Origin: Fontibacillus phaseoli
Lineage (GTDB): Bacteria; Bacillota; Bacilli; Paenibacillales; Paenibacillaceae
Assembly (NCBI RefSeq): GCF_003337355.1
Contig: NZ_QPJW01000001.1
Location: forward strand, 496,001-560,000
Length of the DNA stretch: 64,000 bases
Reading direction: 5' to 3'
Below, piece after piece: positions 49,214 to 57,886 of this stretch (position 1 is the first letter of the stretch; every line of letters starts with the position of its first letter). Below the pieces are notes generated by a model. The model was given only the letters and a program-made list of their open reading frames with translations, was not told the DNA's origin and ran no database searches. The translations under genes were made by a program, and so were the position numbers.

Positions 49214-50976
49214 ATAACCGCTGGGTCGATCGAACAGAACGCGAAGTTAAAATCGGCGAACTCGCGGCGCTTATTGACGTATTGGACGGCGTAGACGTAG
49301 GCGCCCTCTCTCCAGACGACGCGGCGGAGATTGACGCAGCCTTAACGGAGTACGAGCGGTTGTCGCGGATTCACCGCTGCGAAACGGACTTGCTCGAATT
49401 TGCGCTCGAATACTTTTCGGAGGCGCGCAATCCCGGTAATGACGGAAACTGGGACGGATTCGATATCGTCGACACGTCGGAAGCGCCGGAGTTTCACCGC
49501 GAGATTTCCGAGATTATAGACGCTGTGTCGAACGTCATCACCAACGATAAGGTCGCGGTCGCGGCGCCGCGTTCTCACGCAAAATCGACGTATTTAACAA
49601 AGGCCGCTCCTTTGCGCGAGACCTGCTACCGCAAACGTAAATACGCGATTATCATATCGGAGACGCCTGCGGTATCCAGCGCCAACCTCGATTGGATCGC
49701 GCTGCAGTTAAAGAGTAACGCGAAGCTCCGGGCGGACTTTGGGCCGCTATTATCGCCGAAGCAGCAGGAAAACCCGAAAGACAACTCGTCCGAGTTTATC
49801 GCATGGGAATCGCGCGAAGACGGTACGAAGAAGATGCTGACGAAGGTTGAAGCGGCATCAACGGGCCAGGCGCTGCGGGGACGGAACTGGAACGGTGTGC
49901 GGCCGGACTTGATCATATGCGACGACCTCGAAGACATTAAATCGAACGCCGCGACGCCGGAACTCAGGCGCAAGCTCAAAGACTGGTTCGCGCAGACGGT
50001 CGTACCGCTCGGCGATCCACGCGGGAAGAAAACGGCGTTTATTTACATGGGAACGACGGTCCATCACGAAGCCCTTCTCGTTGACGTGCTCTACAACCGG
50101 TCAGACTTTAAATCGCGAGTCTATCGCGCGGTCATCGAATGGCCCGAGCGCATGGACTTGTGGGAAGCGTGCCGGCTCGTTTACAAGGACCCGGACCGTC
50201 CGAAAGAGGACCGCGTTAAAGATGCGATAGAACTATACGAAGCCAATCGCGAGGAAATGGATCGCGGAGCCGTTGTATTGTGGCCGGAAGCGCAGCCGAT
50301 TTGGAAGTTGATGACGTGGAAGTGGGACAACGGGTCGAAGGCGTTTAACACGGAGTATATGAACAATCCGGTCGATGAGGAGTCGATGATTTTCAATCCG
50401 GAGGCGTTCACGTATTGGGACGGAAAGCTTAACGATGTCTTTTCGCAATACCCGCGCCCGGTTGACGAATATGACGTCTATATGGGCGTTGACTTCGCGA
50501 TGGGGAAAACTCGCGGTGACTATTCGGCCATCGTCGTTATTGCACGGAATAAAAAGACCGGAACAAAATACGTTATTGATGCGTTCGGTGAGCGAATAAA
50601 GCCGGACGCTTTTTTGCGTGTAATTGTCGATAAAACACTACGGTATCAGCCGAATGCGATCGCGGCAGAGGCGCAGGCGGCGCAGGAGTTTTTCGTAGAT
50701 AAGTTGAAAGAGGCGCTGACGGCTGTGGGATATCCGGCGCGGGCACGCGTTAAAGAGATATATCAGCGGTCCAGAAAAGACCTCCGAATAGAGGCGCTGC
50801 TCCCGGATATCGAGAGCGGCGCTATTCAATTTACGAAGAAACATGCGTTGCTCCTCGAACAATTCGAAATGTATCCGGCCGGCTCACACGATGACCTCCC
50901 GGACGCGCTCGAAATGGCGGTAAGTATCGCGGGAACCGCGCGGAAAAAGGTCCGCAATAAGCCCGCATGGGCGTAA
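49201..50976 (+). CDS. Terminase large subunit, apparent ATT start
   Basis: 591 residues read from ATT 49201; TAGGGGG lies about 8 nt upstream. The next standard codon, TTG 49282, has no ribosome site and would drop the coding-like segment AWINNRWVDRTEREVKIGEL. ATPase: Walker A AAPRSHAKST, Walker B PDLIICDDLED. Nuclease: YMGVDFAMGKTRGDYSAIVV, and HDDLPDALEMAV near the end. It cuts and translocates DNA into the prohead through the portal. Confidence 0.92.
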   Translation: MAWINNRWVDRTEREVKIGELAALIDVLDGVDVGALSPDDAAEIDAALTEYERLSRIHRCETDLLEFALEYFSEARNPGNDGNWDGFDIVDTSEAPEFHREISEIIDAVSNVITNDKVAVAAPRSHAKSTYLTKAAPLRETCYRKRKYAIIISETPAVSSANLDWIALQLKSNAKLRADFGPLLSPKQQENPKDNSSEFIAWESREDGTKKMLTKVEAASTGQALRGRNWNGVRPDLIICDDLEDIKSNAATPELRRKLKDWFAQTVVPLGDPRGKKTAFIYMGTTVHHEALLVDVLYNRSDFKSRVYRAVIEWPERMDLWEACRLVYKDPDRPKEDRVKDAIELYEANREEMDRGAVVLWPEAQPIWKLMTWKWDNGSKAFNTEYMNNPVDEESMIFNPEAFTYWDGKLNDVFSQYPRPVDEYDVYMGVDFAMGKTRGDYSAIVVIARNKKTGTKYVIDAFGERIKPDAFLRVIVDKTLRYQPNAIAAEAQAAQEFFVDKLKEALTAVGYPARARVKEIYQRSRKDLRIEALLPDIESGAIQFTKKHALLLEQFEMYPAGSHDDLPDALEMAVSIAGTARKKVRNKPAWA

Positions 50977-51000
50977 AACAACGGAGAGGAGGAACGCAAA

Positions 51001-52578
51001 TTGACGAAGTTATTTGAAACAGGAGCACAATATCCGCCCGAACGTGATATCCCACGTCTGGCCCGATACAAACGCGGCCGCATCATATTCGACGGACGTC
51101 ATCCGGAAATATACGAACGCGCCTCGTCGCTTTTGAAAGACACGCCGCACGCCGCGCAGCTTAAAACGCTGTTCATCGCGGTGAACTTGATGGACATTTT
51201 GCTCACGAAGCCGGCGGACTTGCTAACCGGCGAGCCGCCGACGTACGAATCCGGAAAGGGTCCGGACAGCCGCGAACAGAAACGCCTGGACTCGATCGTC
51301 GAGGAAAACGACTTGACGCAAATGACGCACGAACTCGTCATCGGCGGCGGCTACCGCGGCGACTCGTTTATCAAGACGTATTATGCTGCGCGGGCCGACG
51401 TAAGTGAAACGGAAGCACTTGCGCAACAACTCGGATTGACCGCGCCAGAGACGCCGCTCGAACCGGTTATTGAGGCGGTCCCGGCGAACCTTGTATTTCC
51501 GGAATTGGCGAAGGGCTCGCGGAAAAAGTTCAAGGCGATTAATATCGCTTGGATCGATTGGGTCGAAGAGCCCGGCGGCAAGCTTATCCGCTGGATCACC
51601 GGAAAGCCCGCGTCGTATGTCCCGTATTTGAACGTCGAGAGGCACCTACCGGGGTTTATCGTATATGAGCGCTATAAACTCCATGAACGCGGCGTCAATT
51701 CGGACTGGTCCGTACCGATTTCAACGTATACAATCGGCGAGAAAGTTGCAACCGAGAAAGAAAGCGACGTTGTGGAAACAGGAACCGACCGGCTGCTCGT
51801 ACATCACATTCCGTACAAGAGCGTAGACGACCGGTGGGAAGGGATTAACGGAGTCGAAAAGTTAGAGAGCGTGTTGTCCGCGATTAACGAACGGCTCGCG
51901 CAGATTGACTATATCCTTTGGAAGCATTCCGATCCGTGGATGTATGGTCCGGACGATATGGATGAAGAAGAAGAAGGCGGTTCGTTACGCGGCGGTGGCC
52001 GTTATATTCCGGTTAGAAAAGAAGACACCACGCCGGGCTATATGACATGGGAGGGCCAACTCGAATCCGCATTTAAAGAACTCGATATCCTGCTCGGCCT
52101 CGTTTATCAAATGTCGGAAACGCCGCAATGGTTGTTCGGCACAACGCTTGCCAACGATAAAGGCGGAACCGGCACGTCGCACACGGACTCCGGTGCAATC
52201 AAAGCGCGGTTCATGCCGATCTTGGCGAAAGTCAATCGCATCCGGGCGCACGTCGACCGGGCACTCCGCGACGCAATATGGACCGCGATGCAACTCGAAA
52301 ATTTCGCGAATAGAGGCGTAGCTGATTTCGAACCGTACGAGCCAGTTTATCCGCGAATTAATTGGCGCGATGGTGTTCCGCAGGACCTGAAAGAAGCGGC
52401 GGAAGTCGCTAATATCCGGACGGGCGGCAAGCCGACGCAATCCGTAGCTGACGCAATCAAGGAACTCGACGGCGTAGATGACGCAACCGCGGAGGAACGA
52501 ATTAAGCGAATCGACTCAGACGAGGTGCGCGCGAATGGGACGGTAGACTCTTCGGTATTTAATGGGAGTGCTGCTTAA
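51001..52578 (+). CDS. Portal protein (SPP1 gp6-like)
   Basis: 525 residues from TTG 51001, with GAGAGGAGG upstream. VNLMDILLTKPADLLTGEPP, a long central part ending in LAQIDYILWKHSDPWMYGPD and QMSETPQWLFGTTLANDKGG fit SPP1 gp6-type portals. Forms the dodecameric ring at the head vertex. Next to terminase and the MuF head protein. Confidence 0.88.
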   Translation: MTKLFETGAQYPPERDIPRLARYKRGRIIFDGRHPEIYERASSLLKDTPHAAQLKTLFIAVNLMDILLTKPADLLTGEPPTYESGKGPDSREQKRLDSIVEENDLTQMTHELVIGGGYRGDSFIKTYYAARADVSETEALAQQLGLTAPETPLEPVIEAVPANLVFPELAKGSRKKFKAINIAWIDWVEEPGGKLIRWITGKPASYVPYLNVERHLPGFIVYERYKLHERGVNSDWSVPISTYTIGEKVATEKESDVVETGTDRLLVHHIPYKSVDDRWEGINGVEKLESVLSAINERLAQIDYILWKHSDPWMYGPDDMDEEEEGGSLRGGGRYIPVRKEDTTPGYMTWEGQLESAFKELDILLGLVYQMSETPQWLFGTTLANDKGGTGTSHTDSGAIKARFMPILAKVNRIRAHVDRALRDAIWTAMQLENFANRGVADFEPYEPVYPRINWRDGVPQDLKEAAEVANIRTGGKPTQSVADAIKELDGVDDATAEERIKRIDSDEVRANGTVDSSVFNGSAA

Positions 52579-53765
52579 TGGCATCGCGAATCCCGGAGCC
52601 CGTTTACGATTACAAAGTTGGCCGTCTGGTCCGCGCCTATAAGGCGGCAATCGCGGCAATCCTCGCGGAACTCGACCGCATTGATGTCGCGAATATGTCC
52701 CGGGCAATGTCCGCGGCGGCCCTCGTCGTAGTAACGAAAATCCTCGCATCTCTTAACGACGAATCGGCGGCGTGGGTCGCAGAGAACATTCCGCAGGCTG
52801 TCCGCGATGGCGTTTTGACTGCGCTAGTTTCGCTCGACGAAGAAGTCGCGGACAAAGTCGCAAAGTTCTCGCGAATCAACCGCGGACTCGTAGCGGCGGC
52901 CGTTGCGGATACACAAGCGGATTTGCTTGCGGTCACCAAAAACGTTGAACGGCGCGTAAGGACTGCGGTCCGACAGGTCACCGCGGAATCTATGCGCGCG
53001 AACATGTCGAAGGGAATCAACGGCCGGCGGACGATTAGTACGGACATTCTCGCCGGCTTGCGGAAGAAGCTCGGTGACTCCGTGAATACCGGGATCATTG
53101 ACGCAGCCGGGCGCCGTTGGAAGCCGGAAGTCTACGTCGAAATGGTGACGCGGACGAAGATGGCGGAGTCACACCGGGAGGCAACGTTTAATGAAGCGAT
53201 CGGTCGGCGCGCTTATTACGGACGGATTTCGCGTCACGGCGCAGCCGACGCCTGCCGAAACTGGGAGGGGCGCATCGTTAAGTTGGTGCGCGATGCTCCG
53301 GGAGATTATCCGTATATTGGCGACTTGCCACGCCGGGAAATTTTTCATCCGAATTGTAGGCACGTGGTTAGTCCAATTCGCGATCCGCACCTACTTAGTA
53401 ACGCAGCCGAAAATACTCTTCCCAGTTATGAGAACGCAAGGATTAGTGAAGATAAACTTGCGGGATACGCTCTCAATCCAGCGCATATTGTAGGCAAGAA
53501 TAAAGCCGTTGTATTCGAGAAAGTATTGGGATACAATGTAAACAATTGGATGGATTTACGTGATGATATTTTACGGAACCTTCCTAACTATGAATCCGTA
53601 GAAAAGGGAAGGAACAATTTTGGTTCGAAGTTTGAGGTTGTAATGCCCCTTACTGGACCTAGCGGACGAACTGCTGATGTTACTACCGGCTGGCAAATAG
53701 ACGAAGGGACAGACTTCCCTCGTTTGGTAACTATTATGATTAAGGAGGCGGGAAAATCGAAGTGA
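52578..53765 (+). CDS. MuF/SPP1 gp7-type head protein with C-terminal toxin-like (DUF6883-like) domain
   Basis: 395 residues. 1-265 is the MuF/minor-head domain: helical repeats, then VTRTKMAESHREATFNEAIG, DACRNWEGRIV and the zinc-like IFHPNCRHVVSPI. From about 290 to the end: EDKLAGYALNPAHIVGKNKA, VFEKVLGYNV, PLTGPSGRTADVTTGWQIDE, PRLVTIMI, which matches my memory of the DUF6883 domain found at the ends of polymorphic toxins. DNA becomes AT-rich at this junction (about 53.4 kb). A likely immunity gene overlaps the stop. Confidence 0.82.
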   Translation: MASRIPEPVYDYKVGRLVRAYKAAIAAILAELDRIDVANMSRAMSAAALVVVTKILASLNDESAAWVAENIPQAVRDGVLTALVSLDEEVADKVAKFSRINRGLVAAAVADTQADLLAVTKNVERRVRTAVRQVTAESMRANMSKGINGRRTISTDILAGLRKKLGDSVNTGIIDAAGRRWKPEVYVEMVTRTKMAESHREATFNEAIGRRAYYGRISRHGAADACRNWEGRIVKLVRDAPGDYPYIGDLPRREIFHPNCRHVVSPIRDPHLLSNAAENTLPSYENARISEDKLAGYALNPAHIVGKNKAVVFEKVLGYNVNNWMDLRDDILRNLPNYESVEKGRNNFGSKFEVVMPLTGPSGRTADVTTGWQIDEGTDFPRLVTIMIKEAGKSK

Positions 53766-53911
53766 AAATGTTGGATGTAGTCGAGACGAAAGACGGACGA
53801 ATTGGAGCCATTGTCCATGTTTATTCTGCTGACGATTTCGAAATCGAATATATGGACGAAACACTCGAAACTATTAGCCGCTCCGAAATCGCAAAAGTAA
53901 TTCCGCAATAA
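53762..53911 (+). CDS. DUF4926-like small protein, probable immunity partner
   Basis: 49 residues from GTG 53762 (GTGA overlap), with AAGGAGGCGGG upstream in the toxin end. Product LDVVETKDGRIGAIVHVYSA, DDFEIEYMDETLETISRSEI is the small SH3-like DUF4926 pattern (xGxIGxIVxVY...YEVEFxD), which commonly follows DUF6883 genes. AT-rich like the toxin end. A terminator follows. Confidence 0.75.
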   Translation: MKMLDVVETKDGRIGAIVHVYSADDFEIEYMDETLETISRSEIAKVIPQ

Positions 53912-53913
53912 CT

Positions 53914-53942
53914 AGCGCTCTCAACAATGGGGGCGCTATTTT
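53914..53942 (+). terminator. Terminator after the immunity-like gene
   Basis: AGCGCTC and GGGGCGCT form a stem followed by ATTTTTA. It would reduce read-through from the toxin cassette into the scaffold gene. Confidence 0.75.
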
Positions 53943-54024
53943 TATGCCCATTTTTGGCCTTACGGAATGGCGTTAAACTTCCGGAATCTAAGCGCTACGC
54001 GGCGCTAAAACGCGGGAGGAACGA

Positions 54025-54735
54025 ATGAAGAACGAAATTATTCGCACAGAGCCGCTTTATAGATATCCGTTGAATTTGCAATTATTCGCGGAAGGAGACC
54101 CCGAACCTGATCCGCAACCAACTCCGGACCCAACGCCAGAACCGGAAAAGACGTTTTCCCAGGCGGAAGTTGACGAGATAGTTACGAAAAGGTTGACGCG
54201 GGATCGCAAAGGCCGCGAAGATTACGACGATATTAAGGCGAAGCTCGACGCGTTAGAACAAGCGGAAGCCGAGCGAAAGAAAGCGGAGTTGTCCGAGGCC
54301 GAACGCCTTGCAGCAGAGTTGGAAGAAGCGCGCGCGAAAGCGCAAGAGGCGGAGCAGGCGCGAGAATCCGCATTAACGGCGGCGAACCAACGCTTGATTA
54401 ACGCGGAGTTTAAAACGCTGGCCCGTGACGCGAACATTCCGGCGGACCGCTTGGCCGCGGCGCTGAAACTTGCGGATTTGGGCGCGGTAACGGTGGACGA
54501 AGAGGGCAACGCGGTCGGCGCGAAAGAAGCGGTCGATGCACTTGTTGCGGCTTATCCGTATTTGGTCGCGCAAGCCGCTCCGAAACCTATCGGGGGCGCT
54601 GCGGGTGGTGGCGATCCATTGCCGGATAAAACGAAGGAACAATTACTCAAGGAAGCTGCGGACAAAGCGCGGAGGACCGGACGAATCGAGGATCGAATGG
54701 CGTACGCCACACTTAAACACGAACTGTCTAAATAA
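54025..54735 (+). CDS. Head scaffolding protein (gp20-like)
   Basis: 236 residues. N-terminal YPLNLQLFAEG, a Pro/Glu linker, then a long Ala/Glu coiled coil (AEAERKKAELSEAERLAAEL) typical of phage scaffold proteins; the C-terminal part is helical and ends near RMAYATLKHELSK. It directs capsid assembly and leaves the mature head. Directly before the major capsid gene. Confidence 0.87.
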   Translation: MKNEIIRTEPLYRYPLNLQLFAEGDPEPDPQPTPDPTPEPEKTFSQAEVDEIVTKRLTRDRKGREDYDDIKAKLDALEQAEAERKKAELSEAERLAAELEEARAKAQEAEQARESALTAANQRLINAEFKTLARDANIPADRLAAALKLADLGAVTVDEEGNAVGAKEAVDALVAAYPYLVAQAAPKPIGGAAGGGDPLPDKTKEQLLKEAADKARRTGRIEDRMAYATLKHELSK

Positions 54736-54750
54736 ATTTATTCTCAGCAA

Positions 54751-54782
54751 AGTCGCTCATTTTGGGCGGCTTATTTTATTGC
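54751..54782 (+). terminator. Weak terminator between scaffold and capsid genes
   Basis: AAGTCGC and GCGGCTT pair (one wobble) around TCATTTTGG, followed by ATTTTATT. Probably attenuates rather than ends the late transcript. Confidence 0.6.
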
Positions 54783-54826
54783 ACGGAGTTATCCGTAGCA
54801 CCTAAAACACAGGGGGAAACAAAAAG

Positions 54827-55915
54827 ATGCCTAAAGTATATGATGAATCTTTGATTGGTAAGAAGGAATCTGTGGTTGATGAGTTGTTGAATCTCAATCC
54901 ACATCAAACACCACTCCTGAACGCGATCGGTTTTGCGCAGCCAGTTACAGCGGTTGAACACGTATGGTTCGAGGACGAAATGTTCCCGGATGAAACTACG
55001 ACATCTGCTTCCGCGTTGATCGATGCGGTGGCAATCGTAGTCGCTGACGTTACACCATTCCGCGTAGGTTCCGTAGCTAAAATCGGTGACGAATTGCTGT
55101 ACGTGTCCGCAATTAATAGTGGCACTAAAACGCTGACGGTAACACGCGGATACGCTTCGACCCCGGCCGCTGCGGTAGTTTCTGGTGCTAAAGTCGAGTT
55201 CCTGTTTGATGAAGGCGTGGAAGGCGCCGACGCTCGGGCGGCTCGCTACAAGGCGCGCGTACGTAAGTCCAACCTGACGCAAATCTTCACGGACTCGATC
55301 GAGATTTCCGGAACTGCGCAGGCTGTTGCGCAATACGGCATCGACAATCTGTACGAATACGAGAAGCAAAAGAAACAACTCGAACTCGCGCTGCAACTTG
55401 AAAAGGCGCTTATTAACGGTGTTTCGTTTGAGTCCGGCCAAGTCCGTCAAATGAAAGGTATTCGCCAGTTTATCACTTCGAATGTAACAAATGTAGGTGG
55501 CGCACTGACCCTCGCCGCAATCAATACGTTGGCGCAGGGCGTATATGACGCGGGGGGCTTTGCGAATGGTGGCGACTATAAAATCATGGTCGCAGCCAAA
55601 CAAAAGATCGCGCTGTCTGGAACCGACGCCAACAAGATCGTTCTAACTCGCGGTGAGAATACTCGCGGCCAGGTAGTTGATAAGATCGTGACGGATTTCG
55701 GTGAGTTTGAGGTTGTTCTTAATCAAAACCTCGCTTCCGACGAATTGTTCCTTTTCGACGCTAACCGCGCCAAGATTCGTCCGCTGATTACTCGCGATTT
55801 CTCGCACACTTACCTCGGCACGAAAGGTGATTACACGACCGGCCAAATCATCGGCGAATACACGCTGGAACTGGAACAAGAGAAGGCGCACGGCCGCCTG
55901 AAAGGCTTGACGTAA
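54827..55915 (+). CDS. Major capsid protein (SU10/DUF5309-like)
   Basis: 362 residues from ATG 54827. MPKVYDESLIGKKESVVDEL, LLNLNPHQTPLLNAIG at the N-terminus, a beta insert (DVTPFRVGSVAKIGDELLYV), then YGIDNLYEYEKQKKQLELAL and the C-terminal RDFSHTYLGTKGDYTTGQII, GEYTLELEQEKAHGRLKGL. This is the HK97-fold capsid of the SU10/DUF5309 type. The codon use is optimised, as expected of the most abundant virion protein. Confidence 0.9.
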   Translation: MPKVYDESLIGKKESVVDELLNLNPHQTPLLNAIGFAQPVTAVEHVWFEDEMFPDETTTSASALIDAVAIVVADVTPFRVGSVAKIGDELLYVSAINSGTKTLTVTRGYASTPAAAVVSGAKVEFLFDEGVEGADARAARYKARVRKSNLTQIFTDSIEISGTAQAVAQYGIDNLYEYEKQKKQLELALQLEKALINGVSFESGQVRQMKGIRQFITSNVTNVGGALTLAAINTLAQGVYDAGGFANGGDYKIMVAAKQKIALSGTDANKIVLTRGENTRGQVVDKIVTDFGEFEVVLNQNLASDELFLFDANRAKIRPLITRDFSHTYLGTKGDYTTGQIIGEYTLELEQEKAHGRLKGLT

Positions 55916-55932
55916 TCTCTACGCATCATAAC

Positions 55933-55959
55933 AGGCGCGCGGCTTAATGCTTCGCGCCT
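55933..55959 (+). other. Hairpin after the capsid gene
   Basis: AGGCGCG (55933-55939) pairs with CGCGCCT (55953-55959). No T-run follows. It may stabilise the capsid mRNA 3' end. Confidence 0.5.
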
Positions 55960-55980
55960 AAACTATTATGGAGGTATACG

Positions 55981-56259
55981 ATGGCAAAATACGAATCGCC
56001 GCGCTATCCAGCGCTCGGGTTTTACGTTGACGGCGTGTTCCGGCGTTTTAGTGGCGGTCAATATAGTACGGACGATCCAGCGGAGATTGACGTACTTGAC
56101 GCGCTAATTGACGTTAGGCGCATAGATGAAGACGAACCGGAAAAGCAGCCGGAGCAAGAACCGGAGGGGCCGAAAAAGGACGCAGAGCCAGCGGATGAAC
56201 CCGTTAAGCCTGCGCCTAAAACTCGCGCAAAAAGTGCGGCGAATGCCTCCGGAAAATAA
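55981..56259 (+). CDS. Small head-region protein (92 aa)
   Basis: ATG 55981 with ATGGAGG upstream. YESPRYPALGFYVDGVFRRF is a recurring block of small proteins after phage capsid genes; the C-terminus is a Glu/Pro/Lys-rich flexible tail. Possibly a head decoration or fibre-like protein. Function not established. Confidence 0.68.
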   Translation: MAKYESPRYPALGFYVDGVFRRFSGGQYSTDDPAEIDVLDALIDVRRIDEDEPEKQPEQEPEGPKKDAEPADEPVKPAPKTRAKSAANASGK

Positions 56260-56273
56260 ACGGAGGTGGGCGC

Positions 56274-56672
56274 ATGGCTCAAAACGTAATACTCGCGGAT
56301 CATTACATTACCGCAAATTGCGTCGATATCGAAGATTGGACGGAAGCGGACGCGGCGAAAAGACAACGGATGTTAAACGTCGCCGAAGGAACGCTACTCC
56401 GAGCCTATCCGAAATATACTGTACCTGATGCGGCGGTATATGAATTTGCGAATGTGCTGGTGATAGCTTTTAACGATACAAACCGGTTGGCGCGTCAGGG
56501 AATAACGGGATTTGCCGTCAATGACGTCGCCAACTTCGATTTTAAGGACGCATTTATAACGGGGCCGGACGCTGACCTGCGCAAGCTGATTCCGCAGGTG
56601 GCGCTCGATCTCATCGGCGCGGAGAACGGTGTAACGATTTCGAAGCGGCGCGTTGGGTGGGTGACGTTGTAA
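56274..56672 (+). CDS. Head-tail connector (gp15/gp6-like adaptor)
   Basis: 132 residues. Helical protein with YPKYTVPDAAVYEFANVLVI and ending LIGAENGVTISKRRVGWVTL. Size and order (capsid, adaptor, stopper, tail completion) fit the head-tail adaptor that joins the portal. ACGGAGGTGG is the ribosome site. Confidence 0.72.
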   Translation: MAQNVILADHYITANCVDIEDWTEADAAKRQRMLNVAEGTLLRAYPKYTVPDAAVYEFANVLVIAFNDTNRLARQGITGFAVNDVANFDFKDAFITGPDADLRKLIPQVALDLIGAENGVTISKRRVGWVTL

Positions 56673-56989
56673 TGGCGCTGGTCCCGTTAAAACAAAACGT
56701 AACCGTAACGAAGCCAGGCGCGGATGACGGATGGGGCGGAACAACGCCCGGCGCGGTAATCACGTATAAGGCACGCGTCTCCGAGGAAACCAACGTCGTC
56801 ACGAACCAATATGGCGAAGAGGCCACGACGAGCCTGCGCATTATCCTCGATAAACTACCGGACGTATCGTACGACGACGTCATAACGTACACGAACGAAT
56901 TGGGCGTGACTGTCGCGAGAAAGCCAGTAAGTATCGAGGTTAAGCGCGGCCTCAACGGTAAAGCGCTATCGACGGAGGTGTTCGTGTAA
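56672..56989 (+). CDS. Head-closure/stopper protein
   Basis: 105 residues from ATG 56672, sharing one base with the previous stop. Beta-rich: NVTVTKPGADDGWGGTTPGA, VITYKARVSEETNVVTNQYG. Fits the small beta-barrel stopper of the connector (SPP1 gp16-like). Confidence 0.7.
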   Translation: MALVPLKQNVTVTKPGADDGWGGTTPGAVITYKARVSEETNVVTNQYGEEATTSLRIILDKLPDVSYDDVITYTNELGVTVARKPVSIEVKRGLNGKALSTEVFV

Positions 56990-57411
56990 TGGCGTTGTCA
57001 TTTGAGTTCGACATTTCGGGACTGGCGGATTTAATCGCTAAATCTCCGGAGATTGCGGCGGAAGCGGCCCGGGCCGGTATGCACGACGTACTTAACGTGT
57101 GGAAAGCGGAGGCTGTTGACGTTGCGCCGATTGACGAGGGGATATTGCGCAAAACGATAACCGTCGAGCAAATCGAAGGGACTGGCGCAAACCTAACCGG
57201 ATCGATTAGCGCGAATGCTGTTGTCAATACGCGGAGTGGTCGTTTCAATTACGCTTATTACATCCACGAAGAAGACGCGGGCGGAAAGAACTTGCGCACG
57301 CCGGGAACCGTGAAGCAATTTCTCGACGAGCCGGCGAAAAAGAACGAGCGCAAGTGGCATCAGCATATTGAGGACGAAATCGAGTCCGGCCTTGAGAGAG
57401 CGGGGTGGTAA
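56989..57411 (+). CDS. Tail-completion protein (HK97 gp10-like)
   Basis: 140 residues. VWKAEAVDVAPIDEGILRKT then NYAYYIHEEDAGG and the C-terminal FLDEPAKKNERKWHQHIEDE are the HK97 gp10 pattern: APxDxGxLRxS, YAxxxExG. It completes the head-tail joint. Confidence 0.8.
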   Translation: MALSFEFDISGLADLIAKSPEIAAEAARAGMHDVLNVWKAEAVDVAPIDEGILRKTITVEQIEGTGANLTGSISANAVVNTRSGRFNYAYYIHEEDAGGKNLRTPGTVKQFLDEPAKKNERKWHQHIEDEIESGLERAGW

Positions 57412-57412
57412 A

Positions 57413-57835
57413 TTGGCGCTAATTGATGATATTGTCGCGATTGAGTCGTTTATTAAAGCGCAGTTTCCAGACGCGACCACAACGAAACAGACGGTGCCGA
57501 CCGCGCCTACGCACAATTCGTTCGTCATCCGTTTTTTGAACGATGATCGCGAGACGGAAACGCGCTACCACTTCCGAATTGACCGCGAATACCAAATTGT
57601 TTATTTCGCGTCGAAAGCGGAGCAGGTGCTTCCGAAAATGGATGCGTTGGCTCGGGCGTTTTATGAGGCGGACGTAATCGGCCGGGTGCGCGTCGAGTCC
57701 TTCGCGTTTTCGCAACCGGCTAAAACGGAGAGCGGAATGTATGTGAGCATTGGAATCCTCGAAACATCCGCGCGAGAAGCCCGGACTCAAACGCAGTATC
57801 CGAAGATGAACAAAGTAACGGTCAACCAACGATAA
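57413..57835 (+). CDS. Tail terminator-like protein
   Basis: 140 residues from TTG 57413, 2 nt after the previous stop. RFLNDDRETETRYHFRIDRE then YQIVYFASKAEQVLPKMDAL, ARAFYE and a C-terminal beta part. Position before the sheath and size fit the tail terminator of PBSX-like phages. Confidence 0.68.
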   Translation: MALIDDIVAIESFIKAQFPDATTTKQTVPTAPTHNSFVIRFLNDDRETETRYHFRIDREYQIVYFASKAEQVLPKMDALARAFYEADVIGRVRVESFAFSQPAKTESGMYVSIGILETSAREARTQTQYPKMNKVTVNQR

Positions 57836-57837
57836 GC

Positions 57838-57863
57838 GGCGTTCCATTATGGAGCGCCTTTTT
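57838..57863 (+). terminator. Terminator before the sheath gene
   Basis: GGCGTTCCA pairs with TGGAGCGCC (one G-T pair) around TTA, followed by TTTTT. Confidence 0.82.
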
Positions 57864-57886
57864 CTATTACAGAAGGAGGTTTTCTA

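Noticed and set aside
49282..49284. TTG 49282 as start of the large terminase
   Set aside because: No ribosome site, and the 27 codons before it are coding-like and led by a G-rich Shine-Dalgarno.
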